Source: Magnolia sinica
Lineage: Eukaryota > Streptophyta > Magnoliopsida > Magnoliales > Magnoliaceae
NCBI RefSeq assembly: GCF_029962835.1
Contig: NC_080582.1
Coordinates: 74,396,177-74,460,176, forward strand
DNA length: 64,000 bases
Direction of reading: 5' to 3'
The notes beneath the pieces were generated by a model. It was not told where the DNA came from, ran no database searches, and saw only the letters and a list, made by a program, of their open reading frames with translations. Each line of letters begins with the position of its first letter. Position 1 is the stretch's first letter. Made by a program: the position numbers and the translations under genes. Positions 54,490-64,000 of this stretch are shown one piece after another.

Positions 54490-54920
54490 TGCGATGTGTG
54501 GGACCTATTGGGATGCATGCATGAAATCCAATCCGCCCATCATGTGTGCCCACACATGTTCTCCTTGAAACCATAAATCAGGCCGGATTCAAAGCACAGG
54601 TGGGCCCCATCACATGGAAATGTTGGGATGTGGACACCTACCATTAAAAACCTTCCAGGCCCACCATATTTTTATATGCCATCCGATCCGTTCAAAAGAT
54701 GCACCGCACCAGTATATGAATGGACACCCAATCAATCAGATAAACAAAACTTAGGTGGGCCACATCACATGATTTTAGAAGTTTTGGGCATGATTTTACA
54801 TGGTGTGGTGCACCTAAGTTTTGGGCCTACTTAATTATTGGACAACAAGGAGAACATAATAGGGGCACGTGATGGACGGGTTGGATGTCATTCAAACGTC
54901 CCACACATACCCCTGTAGGT
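54490..54920. mobile_element. GTGGGCC-type inverted-repeat MITE
   Basis: Left GTGTGGGACCTATTGGGATG, right GACGGGTTGGATGTCATTC with CGTCCCACACATACCCCT. Internal AGGTGGGCCCCATCACATGG pairs with TACATGGTGTGGTGCACCTA. Confidence 0.55.
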
Positions 54921-55234
54921 ATGCTTAATTTACAGCCGTCCTTTGTTAAATATATATAAGCTGGTATTATGCTAAAATCAGGAACGAGTTGAGCAGGAAT
55001 TCGGACGGTCCATAAATTTTGACTTTAAAAAAGTGGGGATTAACTGGTTGAGAAAAAGAATGGGTCATCAGAACAACCAACGGTCGAAAATAGGGCATCA
55101 GTTATTTAAACGGTGGATGTGCTTTAAAAGAGAAGATCAATGTGGTAAAATGGCCAATTGGTCTATATCTCGTTTGGATGTCCATGATTTAATCAGTGCA
55201 TATGGCACATGTGCATTAGATTTGAAGGGTGCAG
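54921..55234. other. Intergenic, no gene recognised
   Basis: Short AT-rich stretch with no domain-bearing ORF. Confidence 0.4.
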
Positions 55235-55860
55235 ATTGGGTACTACCCCCACCAAGACCTAGTTCATGTCATGGGCTCCATGGTGCCGATTGTGATGTAT
55301 ATGTTTCATCTATGTAATTCCTTTATTTTGTCATATCATCTCAAGAGCCTAAAAAGTAAGGGGATCAAAGGCTCAAGTGGAACACACCACAGGAAGCAGT
55401 GGGGATTGAACCTGTATAGTTGAAAACTTCTTAGTACCCACCATGACTGTTATTTGCCGTCCAATTGTTCATAAGTCACAAAGAGTAACCATAAGTGGTG
55501 AAATTCCACTAGCATGAGTGTGTGGGGGTGTGCATGTGTTAAAAAATAAAAATTAAAATAAAATAAATAAAATTAAAATTAAAATTAAAAATTAAAAATT
55601 AAAAAATGAAGGGAAACATAAATATCAAATTGACCCAAAACTTTTATGGTCCACAAGAAGTTTTCACTGGCAGGTTTTCAATCCCCAATGCTTCTTATAG
55701 GGTGGTCTACTTGAGTCTTTAATCAACCTTTTTGTTGAGGTCGTGCTTTAAAATGATCTTTCAAAATGAATGAATAAATGAAGTGGATGAAACACATATA
55801 TCATGATGGGCCCCACAAAGCGCCCGACAGGACCATTTGATCTCGAAGTAGATCTTGGTG
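55235..55860. mobile_element. Foldback MITE interrupted by a SINE fragment
   Basis: Left GGGTACTACCCCCACCAAGA with TGATGTATATGTTTCATCTA; right ACACATATATCATGATGGGC with CTTGGTGGGTAGCACCC. The loop is broken after TTCATAAGTCACAAAGA and resumes at AATGAAGGGAAACATAAATA. The intervening SINE accounts for the extra length. Confidence 0.78.
55490..55610 (+). mobile_element. 5'-truncated SINE, family 1, inside MITE loop
   Basis: Only the 3' part is present: CCATAAGTGGTGAAATTCCA, CTAGCATGAGTGTGTGGG, then a long AAAATTAAAATTAAAA-like tail. It matches 53977-54115 from that element's middle onward. Confidence 0.75.
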
Positions 55861-56561
55861 GGTAGCACCCAATGTACATCCATATTTGAATTATCCATCA
55901 AGTGGGTCCCATATAACTTAAAAATACTAGTAAGATGATCTTAACTATCTCATCAATAGCCTACCAATTAACACTAGAAGAAAAAATAAAAATAATTCAC
56001 ATTCAATAGGAGAAAATGTCCATTGATTGAAAGATCAAAATTTTAATAATTTCAAGCCATGTGAACCTAAATGCCAATGTTGTCACGACAACCATTAAAT
56101 TTAAGAATTGATAATTGAATGTAAAAAAACGGAAAATACATTCATTTACAACAAAGACTCGTTTTGATTTTAGGAATTTTTTAACCTGGCCAAGTTATAA
56201 AAAAAACCCAAACAAATCTTGTGTAGTTCTTGGCCCATTGAGTTAACTTGACTGAGTTCCTAGTTGACCCACCACGTTTTCGAACAATCTCAACTAGGAA
56301 ATTGTATACATCCTATCCTTCTAAATGCCTTTTTCGTGTATATTGCTGTCCATCATTTTTTTGGTCCATCAACTTCATAGTTCTTATATATATATATATA
56401 TATATATATTTGCGCACCTTTGTACATGTGTCATGTTCATAAAATTTGATTGGTCAACCGGATGTGGCACCTCATGAAACCTCACAAACCCAAATTTGAA
56501 CCTGATTTAAAACTTGGTGGGCCATGGCAAAATAAAAAATAAAAAATCCTTGAATAAGTGG
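55861..56561. other. Intergenic, no gene recognised
   Basis: It contains a (TA)n run at about 56385-56410. No other assignable repeat or gene. Confidence 0.4.
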
Positions 56562-56570
56562 TGCAAAAAT

Positions 56571-57110
56571 GGAAACGGATTGGCTACTCCCCTGCCACCA
56601 GCCAATGGCTGTGATGGTAGGTGCTCTGTGGGCCCACCATGATGTATGTGTTTCATCCATGCCGTCTATATATTTTTCTATATCATTTCATGGTCTGAGA
56701 CAAAAATGAGGTATATTATAATCTCAAGTGGACCACATTACAGGAAAGAGTTTTGAATGAACGTAGACCATTAAAAAAAATTTGAGGGCCATAAAAGTTT
56801 TGGATCAAGCTGATCTTTGTTTTTTCCCTTCATCTGGATCTATATGACCTAATCAACAGATTGGATGTCAAATAAACAGTACATTGAGCCTTAGGAGGAT
56901 TTAAATGGTGGATATCCAATCATTAATTTTTTTTTCCTGTGGTGTGGTCCACCTGGAATTTATATCCATCTTATTTTTGGAATGAAGCCCTAAAATGATC
57001 TGTAAAAATGGATTAACGGAATGGATGAAACACATACATCATGGTGGAGCCTACAGAGCACCGACCACAGCCACGGGGCTGGTGGCAGGGGGAGTAGCCA
57101 ATCCTTTCCC
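56571..57110. mobile_element. Foldback MITE with 9 bp TSD and empty paralogous site (540 bp)
   Basis: It starts GGAAACGGATTGGCTACTCC and ends GGGAGTAGCCAATCCTTTCC plus one C. TGCAAAAAT occurs at 56562-56570 and 57111-57119. The related locus at about 49780 reads TACAAAAATGGACACTAAAA with no insertion, which fixes both boundaries and the single pre-insertion copy of the target. Confidence 0.94.
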
Positions 57111-58193
57111 TGCAAAAATGGATACTAAAACACAAAAGTCAGCAACGGCTCAAATTCAACGATAGAAGATCCATTTATTAGATGGTCATTATAATCCAAT
57201 CAAAGCAATTTTATGGGTGATCAACGGTCGTTCAATGGATGCATTTGGCATACCTGATAGTTGTATTAGTCTGATTGTATAGGAACGAGGGGCTCTGAAT
57301 GAAAAAGTCCCAAATTTTAATATTGAAACATCTTGATTGTTGAACTATTTTCATTTGAATTTGGCCGTCTGCTTAACTGCTTTTATGTGGGGCCATTAAT
57401 CGAATGGTTAGGATCTAGTAATCTCAAAGATTTTTGAGGCAGCACCCATCAGCCATATGTCTCATCAGATCAATGGTTTAGATCACCGAACCATAGCCTC
57501 ACTTTAGATGGGAAATATGCCTAAATTCGGATATTTTTATTTGTTGTATTTAGGCCATTGACTAATTTTTATATTAACCGTCCATTAGTTGGGGACCATT
57601 ATGGATTGCAAACATAACCATCCCATCCATGGCATGGAAAATGGATGGCTGCAGAAAGTTAGGCCCAGTCAATTCTGATCAGTGTGATTTTTGAAAGGTA
57701 TTCCATGAAATTTTTTCTGGATTTAATGGACGGTTCAGATCAATCTATTGGACTTCGCAAGTGACCCACTGCAACTAAGAGCACTGTAACTTTTACTACT
57801 ACCAGAACACTGCAGTATTTCTCTTTCAAAAAAAAAAAAAAAAACTACTAGAGAATGATCCATACCATCCATTAGAGATTCAAGATGGATTTCTGCCGAA
57901 AAGCCAGATTCATTACATGATCTGAGCAACAATGCAGATTTTGACCGTCCAATCATTGGATTTTGTAGGAAAGTTTTTGGGTGGTTGGGATCATGAAATA
58001 ATCTATTTTTCGAGCAATGTCCTATCCAAGAGGCGGCCGTCTTAATGGACGGTTCGGATCACCTACCTAACACATTCGCAGATGTGATCAAGGTTTAAGG
58101 TTGAAAGTAGATCATTTGTTTTAAATGCATATGCAATTAGTTTAACTTTGCAAAAGAGCTTTCTCTGATAGAAACTGGCCTTTAAACGGTTTA

Positions 58194-58242
<49 letters not shown>

Positions 58243-58393
58243 TTGATAGAAATCAAAGCAACCACCTCCACCTACGGTAAAAACAATCTGAGAATCATTA
58301 AACTCCACCAGCATCTCTGATAAATTCCACTCCTGACCACCTCCTTCATCTCTCTCTCTCTATCTATCCATTTATCTCTCTCCCTCTCTTCCC
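57111..58393. other. Upstream region of LRR-RLK gene
   Basis: The first 180 bp are paralogous to 49780-49960. GATCTAGTAATCTCAAAG and GGTTAGGATC words near 57410 echo 37580-38220. A (TC)n run lies at 58200-58236 and further CTCTCT stretches at 58350-58390. CT-rich DNA upstream of plant transcription starts is common. Confidence 0.5.
58200..58236. repeat. (TC)n microsatellite in LRR-RLK promoter
   Basis: About 18 TC units, roughly 160-190 bp before the TATA-like element at 58394. Confidence 0.92.
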
Positions 58394-58402
58394 TTTAAAT
58401 AT
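58394..58402 (+). promoter_or_regulatory. TATA-like element of LRR-RLK gene
   Basis: TTTAAATAT follows a CT-rich stretch. A start near 58425-58435 would give a leader of about 740 bases before the ATG at 59171. Confidence 0.45.
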
Positions 58403-58467
58403 TCAGTGCTTTCTCTCATTCCAACAGACAAAAGAGCTTCACCTGGGGTTGTATTTGTTTGTCTTCC

Positions 58468-58548
58468 ATGGATTTGAAAACCCAACCAAAAGAAAGAAAA
58501 GAAAAGAAAAACCATATTTGCAAAACACCCAAAACCACTTGTTCTTGA
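58468..58548 (+). other. Upstream ORF in LRR-RLK leader (26 codons)
   Basis: The ATG at 58468 (CTTCCATGG context) opens a 26-codon, Lys/Thr-rich frame ending TGA at 58546-58548. It would remain in the leader even if the proposed leader intron is removed. Confidence 0.4.
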
Positions 58549-58592
58549 ATGCTGCTTTTTAAACTTCCATGAATGAAAATTTGAGTTTTTGA

Positions 58593-59157
58593 TGTAAGAA
58601 TCACCTCAAAAGCTTCTCCCTTCAAAGACCCAAAGCCACTTCTATAGTTTTCCTAGTCTTCCAGCTCTTGAAGAAAGTAGTGTTTTTTTTTAAAAAAAAA
58701 ATAAATAAATAAAGAAAAGGTCCCAAAAAACCATTCTTCTCAGGGTGATGATTTTGAATAGTGGTTTTGTTTTCATTGATGAGTAGCCCAAAACCACCAA
58801 TTCTCAAAAACTCAAAACCAGCCATCAAAGAATCCTAGCTTTGAACTTCCAAGACAACCCCAAAAATGGCATTTTTATCATAAGAAACAGCCCAAAAACC
58901 AATTTTTCTTTTTCTTTTTTGGTTGCCAGTGAAAATCATTTTTCCTTCCTTTTTCTCAAGGTGGTGGTTCATAGAAAAAACTGGTTTTTTTTTGTCCCAG
59001 TTATGAGTGCAGTCCAGACACCACAATTCTCAAATATGGGTGGTTTTGAAACATCTGGTAATTGAAGGAAATGATAGCTTTTTGAAAGAAAAGGAAGGTG
59101 GTTTGGGAGAATTTTCATTCTCTTCTTTCGTTAGTCCTCTCTTTTCTGACTTCTCAG
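58593..59157 (+). other. Proposed 5'-UTR intron of LRR-RLK gene
   Basis: The candidate donor GAT|GTAAGAAT is at 58593. A strong acceptor, CTCTTTTCTGACTTCTCAG, ends at 59157, 13 bases before the start codon. Removing it would delete several upstream ATGs, including the frame 59007-59243 that overlaps the real start. Inference only. Confidence 0.45.
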
Positions 59158-59170
59158 GCCCTCTTGCCAA

Positions 59171-61735
59171 ATGGGTTTTTCTTTCTTTGCATCGTTTCTT
59201 GTACTTACCCTTTTCCTCAGGCTCTCAGCCTCTCAAGAACTAAACTCAAATGAGTTCTTTCTCTCAGATTTCTTTCAGAAAATGGGCTTGAATTCCACAC
59301 CAATCTACAACTATTCAGCACCTGTTTGTTCATGGAAAGGCATCATCTGCAATCCCCAACATGAAAATGTCATCAGTTTACAAGCCTCTGGCCTAGGCCT
59401 CTCTGGTTTCATTCCTGAAAGCACCATCTCAAAGCTCAGCAATCTCCAACATCTAGACCTCAGCAACAACAACATCACTGCCCTTTCATCAGATTTCTGG
59501 AGCTGGGGCACCACTCTCAGAAGCCTAAACCTTTCTTATAATCGAATCGACAGCCCCCTATCGAGCAACATCGGCAATTTCGTTCGAATCCAAACGCTCG
59601 ATCTCTCCCACAACGCCTTCTCCGGCAGACTTCCAGAGGCCTTCAGCTCTCTTACAAGCTTGCAGTTTCTCAATCTCAGCAACAACATGTTTGAAGGAAG
59701 CATCCCACTCGGGCTACTCCATTGCAGTGCTCTGGTTACCGTAGATCTCTCATTCAATCAGTTGAATGGGAGCATGCCGAGAGGTTTCGGGCCCGCATTG
59801 AACAATCTGACCACTCTGAATCTTGCGTGGAATGGGATCGACGGCAGGATATCTGACCTCTTTGGATTGAACCACATAATGTATCTGAATCTTTCAAGGA
59901 ACCTGTTCTGGGGCCCCGCGATGGGCGTGTTCCAACTGCCTTTGCAGGTAGTAGACCTGAGCCAGAACCGCTTCCATGGCCACATTTCGGAGGTACATTT
60001 CAATACCAGCTTCGATAGGGCTAATTTGGTTTATCTTGATATGTCTGAGAATCAATTCAGCGGCGAGATTTTCATCAATTTGAATCGAGCACGGTCACTC
60101 AAGCATCTGAATCTTGCATACAACAGATTTTCTCAACAGAAATTCCCAAGTATGGAAAATATGCTAAATATCATATATCTTAATTTGTCAAGAACTGATC
60201 TAACGGGTCCAATCCCCTCTGAAATCTCACGAATGAGCAGATTAGTGGCACTAGACCTCTCTCAGAATCATCTTGTGGGCCCTGTTCCTGAACTGCGCAG
60301 CGAGAATCTCCGAGTACTTGATCTTTCTCAGAACAATCTCACAGGCGAAATCCCATTGCCACTGGTGCAAAAACTATCTGAAATGGAGAAATTTAACTTC
60401 TCCTACAACAACTTGAGCTTGTGCGACGTGAAATTCCCTCCAAAAATATTTGAAGCTCTGTTTTTTGGGTCCCAGATTGACTGCCCGATCGCTGCCAATC
60501 CAGATTTTTTTAGAAAAAGGGAGACAAAGCATGGCGGATTCAAGCTTGCACTGGCCATAATGCTCTCCATCTTCTGCTTCTTTGCGGGGATGATCTGCCT
60601 CACACTCATCTGCAGACGGAGAACGAGATTGTGGGCTATCAAGCAACTCTCCTACAAGGAAGACTCGACTACTTCAGGAGCATTTTCGACGGATTCGACA
60701 ACTTGGTTCATGGATGTCAAGGTCGCGACGTCAATCCCTGCTATCATATTCAACAAACCACTGCTGAATTGCACGTTCGTGGATGTTCTGTCCGCGACAT
60801 CCCACTTCGATCGTGAAATGATGTTGTCCGATGGTCAATTTGGGCCAATTTACAAAGGCTCCCTGCCAGGAGGAATCCAAGTAGCCATCAAAGTGCTAGT
60901 CCATAGATCGACAGTGACCGATGAGGAAGCTGCAAGAGAGCTAGAATGTCTTGGCAGGATCAAGCATCCAAATCTCATGGCATTGATGGGATACTGCCTG
61001 GCGGGAGATCAGAGAATTGCAATCTATGAATATATGGAGAATGGGAACCTGGAGAATTTGCTCCATGATCCACGGTCAGGAGCTCAACAGACGGAGAATT
61101 GGAGTATGGGTACATGGGGAGAAAATGGAGAGGATGGTGATGGTGCTTGGAACATGGCCCGCTTCGCCTTATCGACTTGGGCATTCAGGCACAAAATTGC
61201 ACTCGGCGTGGCCCGGGCATTGGCCTTTCTTCACCATGGCTGCTCCCCTCCAATCATTCATCAATGTGTTAAGGCCAGCAGCATCTATCTGGGCCCCACA
61301 TTGGAGCCTAAACTATGTGATTTTGGATTGGCGAAGATCTTCGGATATAGCTTAGATGATGACCTCTCTCTTGGATCACCTGGTTACACTCCTCCAGAAT
61401 TCGTCCAGATCGAAACACCGTCTGTGATGGTGAAATCTGATGTTTTTGGATTTGGGGTGGTTCTGTTTGAGCTAATTACAGGGAAGAAGCCATTCGGTGA
61501 TGATTATCCTGGCGAGGAGAATTCGAATTTGGTGAATTGGGTCAGGGGACTGGTGAGGAAGAAAGAGTGCTCAAGGGCGGTCGATCCTAGAATTCAAGGG
61601 ACGGGATCGGAGATGCAGATGGAGGAAGCGCTGCGAATTGGGTATCTTTGTACGGCTGATCTGCCTTCAAAGAGGCCGAGCATGCAGCAGATCGTCGGAC
61701 TATTGAAAGACATCGAGCCCGCTGCGGGCCAGTGA
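59171..61735 (+). CDS. LRR receptor-like kinase, At2g24230 type, HRD changed to HQC
   Basis: This is a single-exon 854 aa protein. A signal peptide ([20 protein letters not shown]) precedes an N-terminal cap with CSWKGIIC. About 14 leucine-rich repeats follow (for example [31 protein letters not shown]) up to residue ~420, then a transmembrane helix at about 459-482 ([20 protein letters not shown]) with basic RRRTR after it. The kinase domain has a glycine loop ([10 protein letters not shown], 554-563), the ATP-anchoring Lys574 in VAIKVL, Glu590 in helix C, DFG at 717-719 and a PPE motif. The catalytic loop reads HQCVKASS at 697-704, so the catalytic Asp is Cys699, while Lys701 is kept. An acidic Gly/Trp-rich insert ([18 protein letters not shown]) before the HRD helix is typical of the At2g24230 group. 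From memory, the Arabidopsis relative is of similar length and has HRDVKASS. It is predicted to act at the plasma membrane; its ligand and partners are unknown to me. Confidence 0.93.
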   Translation: MGFSFFASFLVLTLFLRLSASQELNSNEFFLSDFFQKMGLNSTPIYNYSAPVCSWKGIICNPQHENVISLQASGLGLSGFIPESTISKLSNLQHLDLSNNNITALSSDFWSWGTTLRSLNLSYNRIDSPLSSNIGNFVRIQTLDLSHNAFSGRLPEAFSSLTSLQFLNLSNNMFEGSIPLGLLHCSALVTVDLSFNQLNGSMPRGFGPALNNLTTLNLAWNGIDGRISDLFGLNHIMYLNLSRNLFWGPAMGVFQLPLQVVDLSQNRFHGHISEVHFNTSFDRANLVYLDMSENQFSGEIFINLNRARSLKHLNLAYNRFSQQKFPSMENMLNIIYLNLSRTDLTGPIPSEISRMSRLVALDLSQNHLVGPVPELRSENLRVLDLSQNNLTGEIPLPLVQKLSEMEKFNFSYNNLSLCDVKFPPKIFEALFFGSQIDCPIAANPDFFRKRETKHGGFKLALAIMLSIFCFFAGMICLTLICRRRTRLWAIKQLSYKEDSTTSGAFSTDSTTWFMDVKVATSIPAIIFNKPLLNCTFVDVLSATSHFDREMMLSDGQFGPIYKGSLPGGIQVAIKVLVHRSTVTDEEAARELECLGRIKHPNLMALMGYCLAGDQRIAIYEYMENGNLENLLHDPRSGAQQTENWSMGTWGENGEDGDGAWNMARFALSTWAFRHKIALGVARALAFLHHGCSPPIIHQCVKASSIYLGPTLEPKLCDFGLAKIFGYSLDDDLSLGSPGYTPPEFVQIETPSVMVKSDVFGFGVVLFELITGKKPFGDDYPGEENSNLVNWVRGLVRKKECSRAVDPRIQGTGSEMQMEEALRIGYLCTADLPSKRPSMQQIVGLLKDIEPAAGQ

Positions 61736-61983
61736 AGGGTGTTGGAAAGTTCTGCTTCTGCTTCTGTTATTTATGTTTTAACTTTCTTTTGCATTGTCAT
61801 GAGATATTGATATTGCAGAATATACACAGATGTTTGGGCCATGGCCATGATCAAAATTGCATTTTTAGGATCAATGTTTTCAGTGAATTTTGTGTGTTGT
61901 TTGGCATTTGCTCTTATCCAAGAATTCCTTACATTAAATTCAGTGTTTGGATGCACAATTGATTTGAATTGCGATATATTTAG

Positions 61984-61984
61984 G

Positions 61985-62040
<56 letters not shown>
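61984..62040. repeat. (TA)n microsatellite within array unit 1
   Basis: Uninterrupted alternating T and A, about 28 units. Confidence 0.95.
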
Positions 62041-62041
<1 letters not shown>

Positions 62042-62343
62042 TAATTGCAAGATGGATATAAGCATTGTTGCCAAATTCCAATGAATTGCTCAATCTGCGA
62101 TAAACATGATTGATGTTTCCCAAATTGTGTTCTTTTGGCATTTGCTCTTACTCCATGAATCACGTTTAAGGCTGTGTTTGGATCCACAATCAATTTGAAT
62201 TGTGAGATACTCATGTTTTTTCTTTCTCATTGACTGATGGATATGAGCATTGCGTGCTAGAATTTGGTTTAATTACTCAATTGTGCTATGAATAGATTGG
62301 TTTTTTTTTGGTTGAATTGTGTTCTCTTTTGCATTTTCTCTTC

Positions 62344-62491
62344 TTTCTTTCTTTCTTTCCCTTTTTTTTTTTTTTGGGTTAGCTTGTTACTACACACCAT
62401 GTCAGTACACACTCCATGTTAGCCACCCCCGCTGGGGATCGATACCAAGAACTCAAGTGTTGAAACGAGGTATCTCCACTCAGTCTGCCAG
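62344..62491 (-). mobile_element. tRNA-derived SINE, family 2, reverse strand, with 15 bp TSD
   Basis: On the minus strand it has an A-box-like region near GGCAGACTGAGTGG, a B box GGTATCGATCCCC, GGGGGTGGCTAAC and a tail of A residues. It is flanked by perfect 15 bp direct repeats TTGCATTTTCTCTTC at 62329-62343 and 62492-62506. It is related to 45586-45716 and inserted into the third unit of the tandem array. Confidence 0.9.
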
Positions 62492-62890
62492 TTGCATTTT
62501 CTCTTCAACGAGGAGTTTCAATCCGTGAATTCCTTACATTTAAGGTCGTGTTTGGATGCACAATCGATTCAAATTGCAATGTATGTTTTTTTTTTCTTTT
62601 CAAAATCTTTCTTTCTCATTGAATTATGAGCATTGTGGCCAATTTAGGTGAATTGGTAATGTACTGTGAATGGGATTAACGTTTTTTGGCAAACTGCATT
62701 CTGTTTAGCACTTGCTCTTAATTGAGCAAATCTAATCCTTGGATTCCTCACTTCTAAGGCTGTGTTTGGATGCTCAATCCATTTGAATTGTGATTTCACT
62801 TTTATTTCTTTTTTTAATCTTTCTTTCTCATTGGATTGATGAGTTTGAGCATTGTTGCCTAATTGGGTGAATGACTTTATGTGTAACGGG

Positions 62891-63640
62891 TAATCGGTGT
62901 ATTTGTGGCGCGGGATGGACATGATGAGTTCAAGCATGTCTTCCTCAAGGATAACTACTCCAAATCCACCGTGTTTCCTTGAACTCCTCTTAGAGATTCC
63001 TCAAATCTACAAGGAGAGATAGAAAATAGAAATAAATTCTAAATAAATCGGAAATAAAATAATTTAAATAAATAAATAAATAAAACCAGGTTTACACTCC
63101 CTTAAATATTAATATGAACTCTAGGAAGAAGTTTCAGAATCAAACTCCAACTCAAACTCTCTAAAATCTTGACTTAGCATAAATAGTAAACTTATTATTT
63201 ATAGACAGTCATGATTTCCACTAGACCTCATGGGTTTTGGCCAAAAATAGTAAGTGTCCTAATTGGGTTAGCCATGTTATTCTCCTAATTTTTCTAAGCA
63301 CTTTTCATGTTGGACACAACTTCTTAAACTTAATGGATCAAAAGTTATGAGCGAACTAAAACTTTATATAAATACTAAAAATGAAACTAAAATGGATTTT
63401 CGACTGTCAATCTAAAGGAATCTCGCAAATTAAGCATGGGAAATCCGGCATAGCAATTTAGTTGGCTAAAGTAGCTTCTCCTACCCAAAATCATATATGG
63501 TACATCGAATAACTCATTCTAGTTTGTGAGATATGCCTATTTTAATGTTTTGATGGTCCGGATCACTTCCGCCCCTGATCGGGCCTTCTCTGGTCCATCC
63601 TAGACATGAAATTGTCCACAACCCGCTCTCTACATCAATT
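62891..63640. other. Intergenic, no gene recognised
   Basis: AT-rich, with an AAATAAATAAATAAATAAAA stretch near 63060. No assignable feature. Confidence 0.45.
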
Positions 63641-63713
63641 TGGTGAACTGTGTTCTGTTTGGCATTTGCTCTTAATGGAGCAAATCCAGTAGAATTGAGT
63701 CTTTTAGGCTGCA

Positions 63714-63951
63714 TTTGGATGCACAATTGAATTGAATTACAATATTCTTAGTTCAATACGAATTGAACTATTTGAATTTACCTTAGTATTTATAACAAAG
63801 TAGCAGCACCCAAATCTCCCTTACCATCAGTCCAACTTGAAAAGCAACTAGATTGTGATTTGGGGCTGTTTGGCTCAGTAAGTTATTGTGATTTGGTCAT
63901 TTCCCCTTCACTGAACTGATTATTGCAATTCTATTCAAGAGTGCATCCAAA
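63714..63951. mobile_element. TTTGGATGCAC-ended MITE (~238 bp)
   Basis: The perfect terminal inverted repeat is TTTGGATGCAC at 63714-63724 against GTGCATCCAAA at 63941-63951. Inside it, AATTGAATTGAATTACAAT lies opposite ATTGCAATTCTATT. The TTTGGATGCACAAT motif also occurs in each unit of the adjacent tandem array. A small non-autonomous hAT element is one possibility; the TSD is unclear. Confidence 0.65.
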
Positions 63952-64000
63952 CACCCAAAACCATAGACTCAAGCTTGTCCTAGGGACCCAACCTAGCCTT

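Larger units (their letters stand above)
61880..62890. repeat. ~200 bp tandem array downstream of LRR-RLK (about four units)
   Basis: Units start with TTTGGCATTTGCTCTTA-like sequence at about 61903, 62137, 62330 and 62707. Each continues with AATTCCTTACATTTAAGG, TGTTTGGATGCACAATCG and TTTGAATTG, then TCTTTCTCATTGA and GAGCATTG. Spacing is about 234 bp for the first unit (including a TA run), 193 bp, and about 214 bp after subtracting the inserted SINE. A further partial unit begins near 63661. Confidence 0.82.

Noticed and set aside
59311-61184. Minus-strand ORFs of 60-90 codons across the kinase gene
   Set aside because: They are antisense shadows of the strong LRR kinase frame.
10141-62040. 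Long TA, AG and TC runs as possible CRISPR or centromeric repeats
   Set aside because: They are simple dinucleotide microsatellites with no spacers or higher-order satellite structure.

Overview
The window is plant nuclear DNA. It has two intron-scale host genes far apart, tRNA-derived SINEs, a large Ty3/gypsy LTR retrotransposon, long TA, GA and TC microsatellites, and intergenic space filled with short inverted-repeat transposons (MITEs). Repeats opening with GTGGGCCCCACC plus GTGATGTATGTG resemble repeats I recall from magnoliid genomes such as Magnolia, Liriodendron and Cinnamomum. That lineage is a guess from memory; the plant assignment is firm. There is nothing prokaryotic: no operons, CRISPR arrays or origins.

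Layout. 1-7.3 kb is MITE-packed intergenic DNA, including three foldback elements within or at the edge of a second MITE. 7.75-16.16 kb holds a three-exon POLAR-like gene on the + strand, coding for a predicted 456 aa, with introns of 3.9 and 3.2 kb. 16.4-17.9 kb has two related MITEs separated by a TA run, then further TA and TC microsatellites. 17.94-34.62 kb is a nest. A solo LTR with TSD ATACG is split by a roughly 13.7 kb Tekay/Del-like chromovirus with 2.9 kb LTRs, and a foldback-MITE fragment sits at the inner junction. The inner element carries an extra ORF upstream of gag that resembles a plant transposon-associated domain. 34.6-58 kb is gene-free and dominated by foldback MITEs, a TACTCTGGCAG-ended MITE family, SINEs, degenerate GATCCGA/TCGAG-rich tracts and several local tandem duplications. 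58.4-61.7 kb holds a single-exon LRR receptor-like kinase of the At2g24230 type (854 aa). 61.9-64 kb is a roughly 200 bp tandem array broken by a SINE, followed by another MITE.

The two host genes show no functional link beyond both belonging to signalling families: a polarity scaffold and a membrane receptor-like kinase. Two results stand out. One is a foldback MITE family with reproducible 9 bp target-site duplications, consistent with Mutator-type mobilisation, with an empty related site visible in this same window. The other is a receptor-like kinase whose catalytic HRD motif reads HQC, which predicts a pseudokinase. All calls were made by eye, and repeat edges without a stated TSD are approximate.
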